A stretch of 43,654 nucleotides of DNA. Source: a bacterium. Lineage in GTDB: Bacteria; Patescibacteriota; Minisyncoccia; Phycocordibacterales; UBA12445. Every line of letters begins with the position of its first letter. Within the stretch, counting starts at the first letter, position 1. Positions 42,867 through 43,654 of the stretch are shown here, piece after piece. The DNA is taken from NCBI GenBank assembly GCA_030648005.1, contig JAUSIP010000016.1, forward strand, positions 65,110-108,763, given 5' to 3'. The notes under the pieces were generated by a model. It ran no database searches. It had not been told where the DNA came from and saw nothing but the letters and a program-made list of their open reading frames with translations. The position numbers and the translations under genes are program-made.

Positions 42867-43472
42867 TCAGCAGGAAACCCCCCGGATGTCACATGCGAAC
42901 CGACGGGCGTGCTTTTTAGCGCTATCACGAATGATCCATGTAGTAGTCAGTGGGCCGGCGAAAAGAAGCAGGAATATCGACATCGGAATGTATGCAGAGA
43001 ATATAACCAATTTATTCTTACTGACCTCGCCGTTAACTGCCCTACGAAGCTGTTCATATATGTGAGGAAGGAAACGGATCACTTCGTATCTGCTGTGATA
43101 TTCAGTATAAGTTTCCCATGCACCCTGAAGATCTCGCGCGATATCACCCCAGCGCCAACGATCCATCAAGGAGTTCATCCAGAGACCCAACCCCACACTA
43201 TCTATCACAATAATGGCTATCGGCCAGGCAAGAAAGAGCTCCGCCTCAAGATAATTTCCCGACATCCAACCCATTGCATAAGCCAGCATAGCTAATGGTG
43301 TCCAATAACACCAAGTGAATCCGAGAGCGGAAATGAAGGCGGAACAAGACACGATCTCCCCGGGCCAACCTTCGATCACTTTCGAATCAGACCAGGAACG
43401 ACCGGCTGCTCGGGCAGTGAGCCAGCTGAGGCCAAAGATAGCGAAAAATAGGACAATCAACGAGGTGGCCAT
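42867..43472 (-). CDS. Orphan polytopic membrane protein
   Basis: 201 aa from the ATG at 43472 (an in-frame start at 43490 is upstream of the Shine-Dalgarno GGAGGAGAT and so rejected). Hydrophobic segments at about 3-20, 42-70, 78-100 and 155-180 suggest four helices; the region between the last two is charged and Trp/Tyr/Arg-rich. Three Cys cluster in the C-terminal half or tail. No family recognised. Own promoter (inside the terminal palindrome) and terminator. Confidence 0.78.
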   Translation of the reverse strand: MATSLIVLFFAIFGLSWLTARAAGRSWSDSKVIEGWPGEIVSCSAFISALGFTWCYWTPLAMLAYAMGWMSGNYLEAELFLAWPIAIIVIDSVGLGLWMNSLMDRWRWGDIARDLQGAWETYTEYHSRYEVIRFLPHIYEQLRRAVNGEVSKNKLVIFSAYIPMSIFLLLFAGPLTTTWIIRDSAKKHARRFACDIRGVSC

Positions 43473-43482
43473 GTTTATCTCC

Positions 43483-43497
43483 TCCCGCAAAGCGGGA
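43483..43497 (-). promoter_or_regulatory. Hairpin against the Shine-Dalgarno of the 201-aa gene
   Basis: TCCCGC and GCGGGA pair over a 3-nt loop, and the 3' arm runs directly into GGAGAT, the ribosome site. It could partly mask initiation. Confidence 0.4.
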
Positions 43498-43512
43498 TTT
43501 CAAGGAGCGAAC

Positions 43513-43654
43513 TTTGTCTGCATGAACTATATATAGCAAAACCAGTAATGTCAAAGAAAACTCGAAGTGAGTCTTCCTATATCGATATAGGAAGACTCAC
43601 TTCGAGTTTTCTTTGACATTACTGGTTTTGCTATATATAGTTCATGCAGACAAA
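43513..43654. repeat. Perfect 142-bp palindrome at the window end
   Basis: Every base from 43513 to 43583 pairs with its mirror from 43584 to 43654, two 71-bp arms with no loop and no mismatch (centre CCTATATCGATATAGG at 43576-43591). It extends to the last base. The inner arm holds the promoter of the 201-aa gene, so the outer arm holds an identical promoter facing outward. It may be an assembly or amplification fold-back, or a hairpin end. Confidence 0.95.
43526..43554 (-). promoter_or_regulatory. Promoter of the 201-aa membrane orphan
   Basis: Consensus -35 TTGACA (43554-43549), 17-bp spacer, -10 TATAGT (43531-43526). Predicted start about 43519, leader 47 nt. It lies in the inner arm of the terminal palindrome. 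Confidence 0.65.

Noticed and set aside
1..43654. tRNA, rRNA, tmRNA, CRISPR arrays, transposases, phage or toxin-antitoxin genes
   Set aside because: No T-loop GTTCGAA-type motif in a cloverleaf setting, no spaced direct repeats and no matching protein motifs were seen.

Overview
The window reads as one contiguous stretch of a small-genome bacterium of the Candidate Phyla Radiation (Patescibacteria), most likely Parcubacteria-like. This rests on extremely tight gene packing, compact core proteins (RpoB about 1058 aa, GluRS 440 aa, a short AspRS without the bacterial GAD insertion), an L32 of the MVNHMRHTRAH type, an S16 with an Ala/Glu/Lys tail, and many orphan membrane proteins. TGA is used as stop, so it is not a UGA-Gly lineage. 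No tRNA, rRNA, CRISPR array, transposase or phage gene was seen. The left edge cuts the queuine tRNA-ribosyltransferase gene. The right edge ends inside a perfect 142-bp palindrome.

Layout. 1-2650 (+): 5'-truncated tgt, an HExxH orphan, an MgtC-family membrane protein. 2660-6750: dnaE (-) and rnhB (+), separated by a hairpin-rich spacer. 6759-7600 (-): a 31-codon ORF and a membrane orphan. 7684-10825 (+): rpmF, a nusB-Nudix fusion, rnc, pyrH and a P-loop kinase. 10885-20333 (-): a ten-gene unit in transcription order scpA, scpB, D,D-carboxypeptidase, mraY, ATP-grasp ligase, ftsW, murG, gltX, M23 peptidase, small membrane protein; it couples chromosome condensation with cell-wall synthesis. 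20500-20664 (+): a 54-aa orphan with its own promoter and terminator. 20783-33826 (-): rpoB-rpoC, dnaG-rpoD-cdaA and trpS-aspS, an information-processing block that also carries c-di-AMP synthase. 34233-36600 (-): rpsP, khpA, trmD and three small orphans. 36647-43472: gatB, murB, typA and three orphan membrane proteins.

The most striking pattern is regulatory. Eleven mostly housekeeping genes have a sigma-70-like -10 hexamer placed so that transcription would start 0-4 nt from the start codon (leaderless or nearly so): the HExxH orphan, rnhB, rpmF, scpA, trpS, dnaG, trmD, rpsP, gatB, murB and typA. The orphan small or membrane genes instead have strong Shine-Dalgarno sites, mostly behind 37-47 nt leaders. 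rpoB is an exception, with a predicted structured leader of about 207 nt.

Other points of note are a two-hairpin palindromic repeat present twice (one copy supplies the end of rnhB, the other abuts the scpA -10 box), an ATP-grasp gene in the slot where murD normally lies, a NusB-Nudix fusion with a degenerate Nudix box, and a trmD promoter interleaved with the khpA terminator. All functional calls come from reading motifs by eye; no database search was run.
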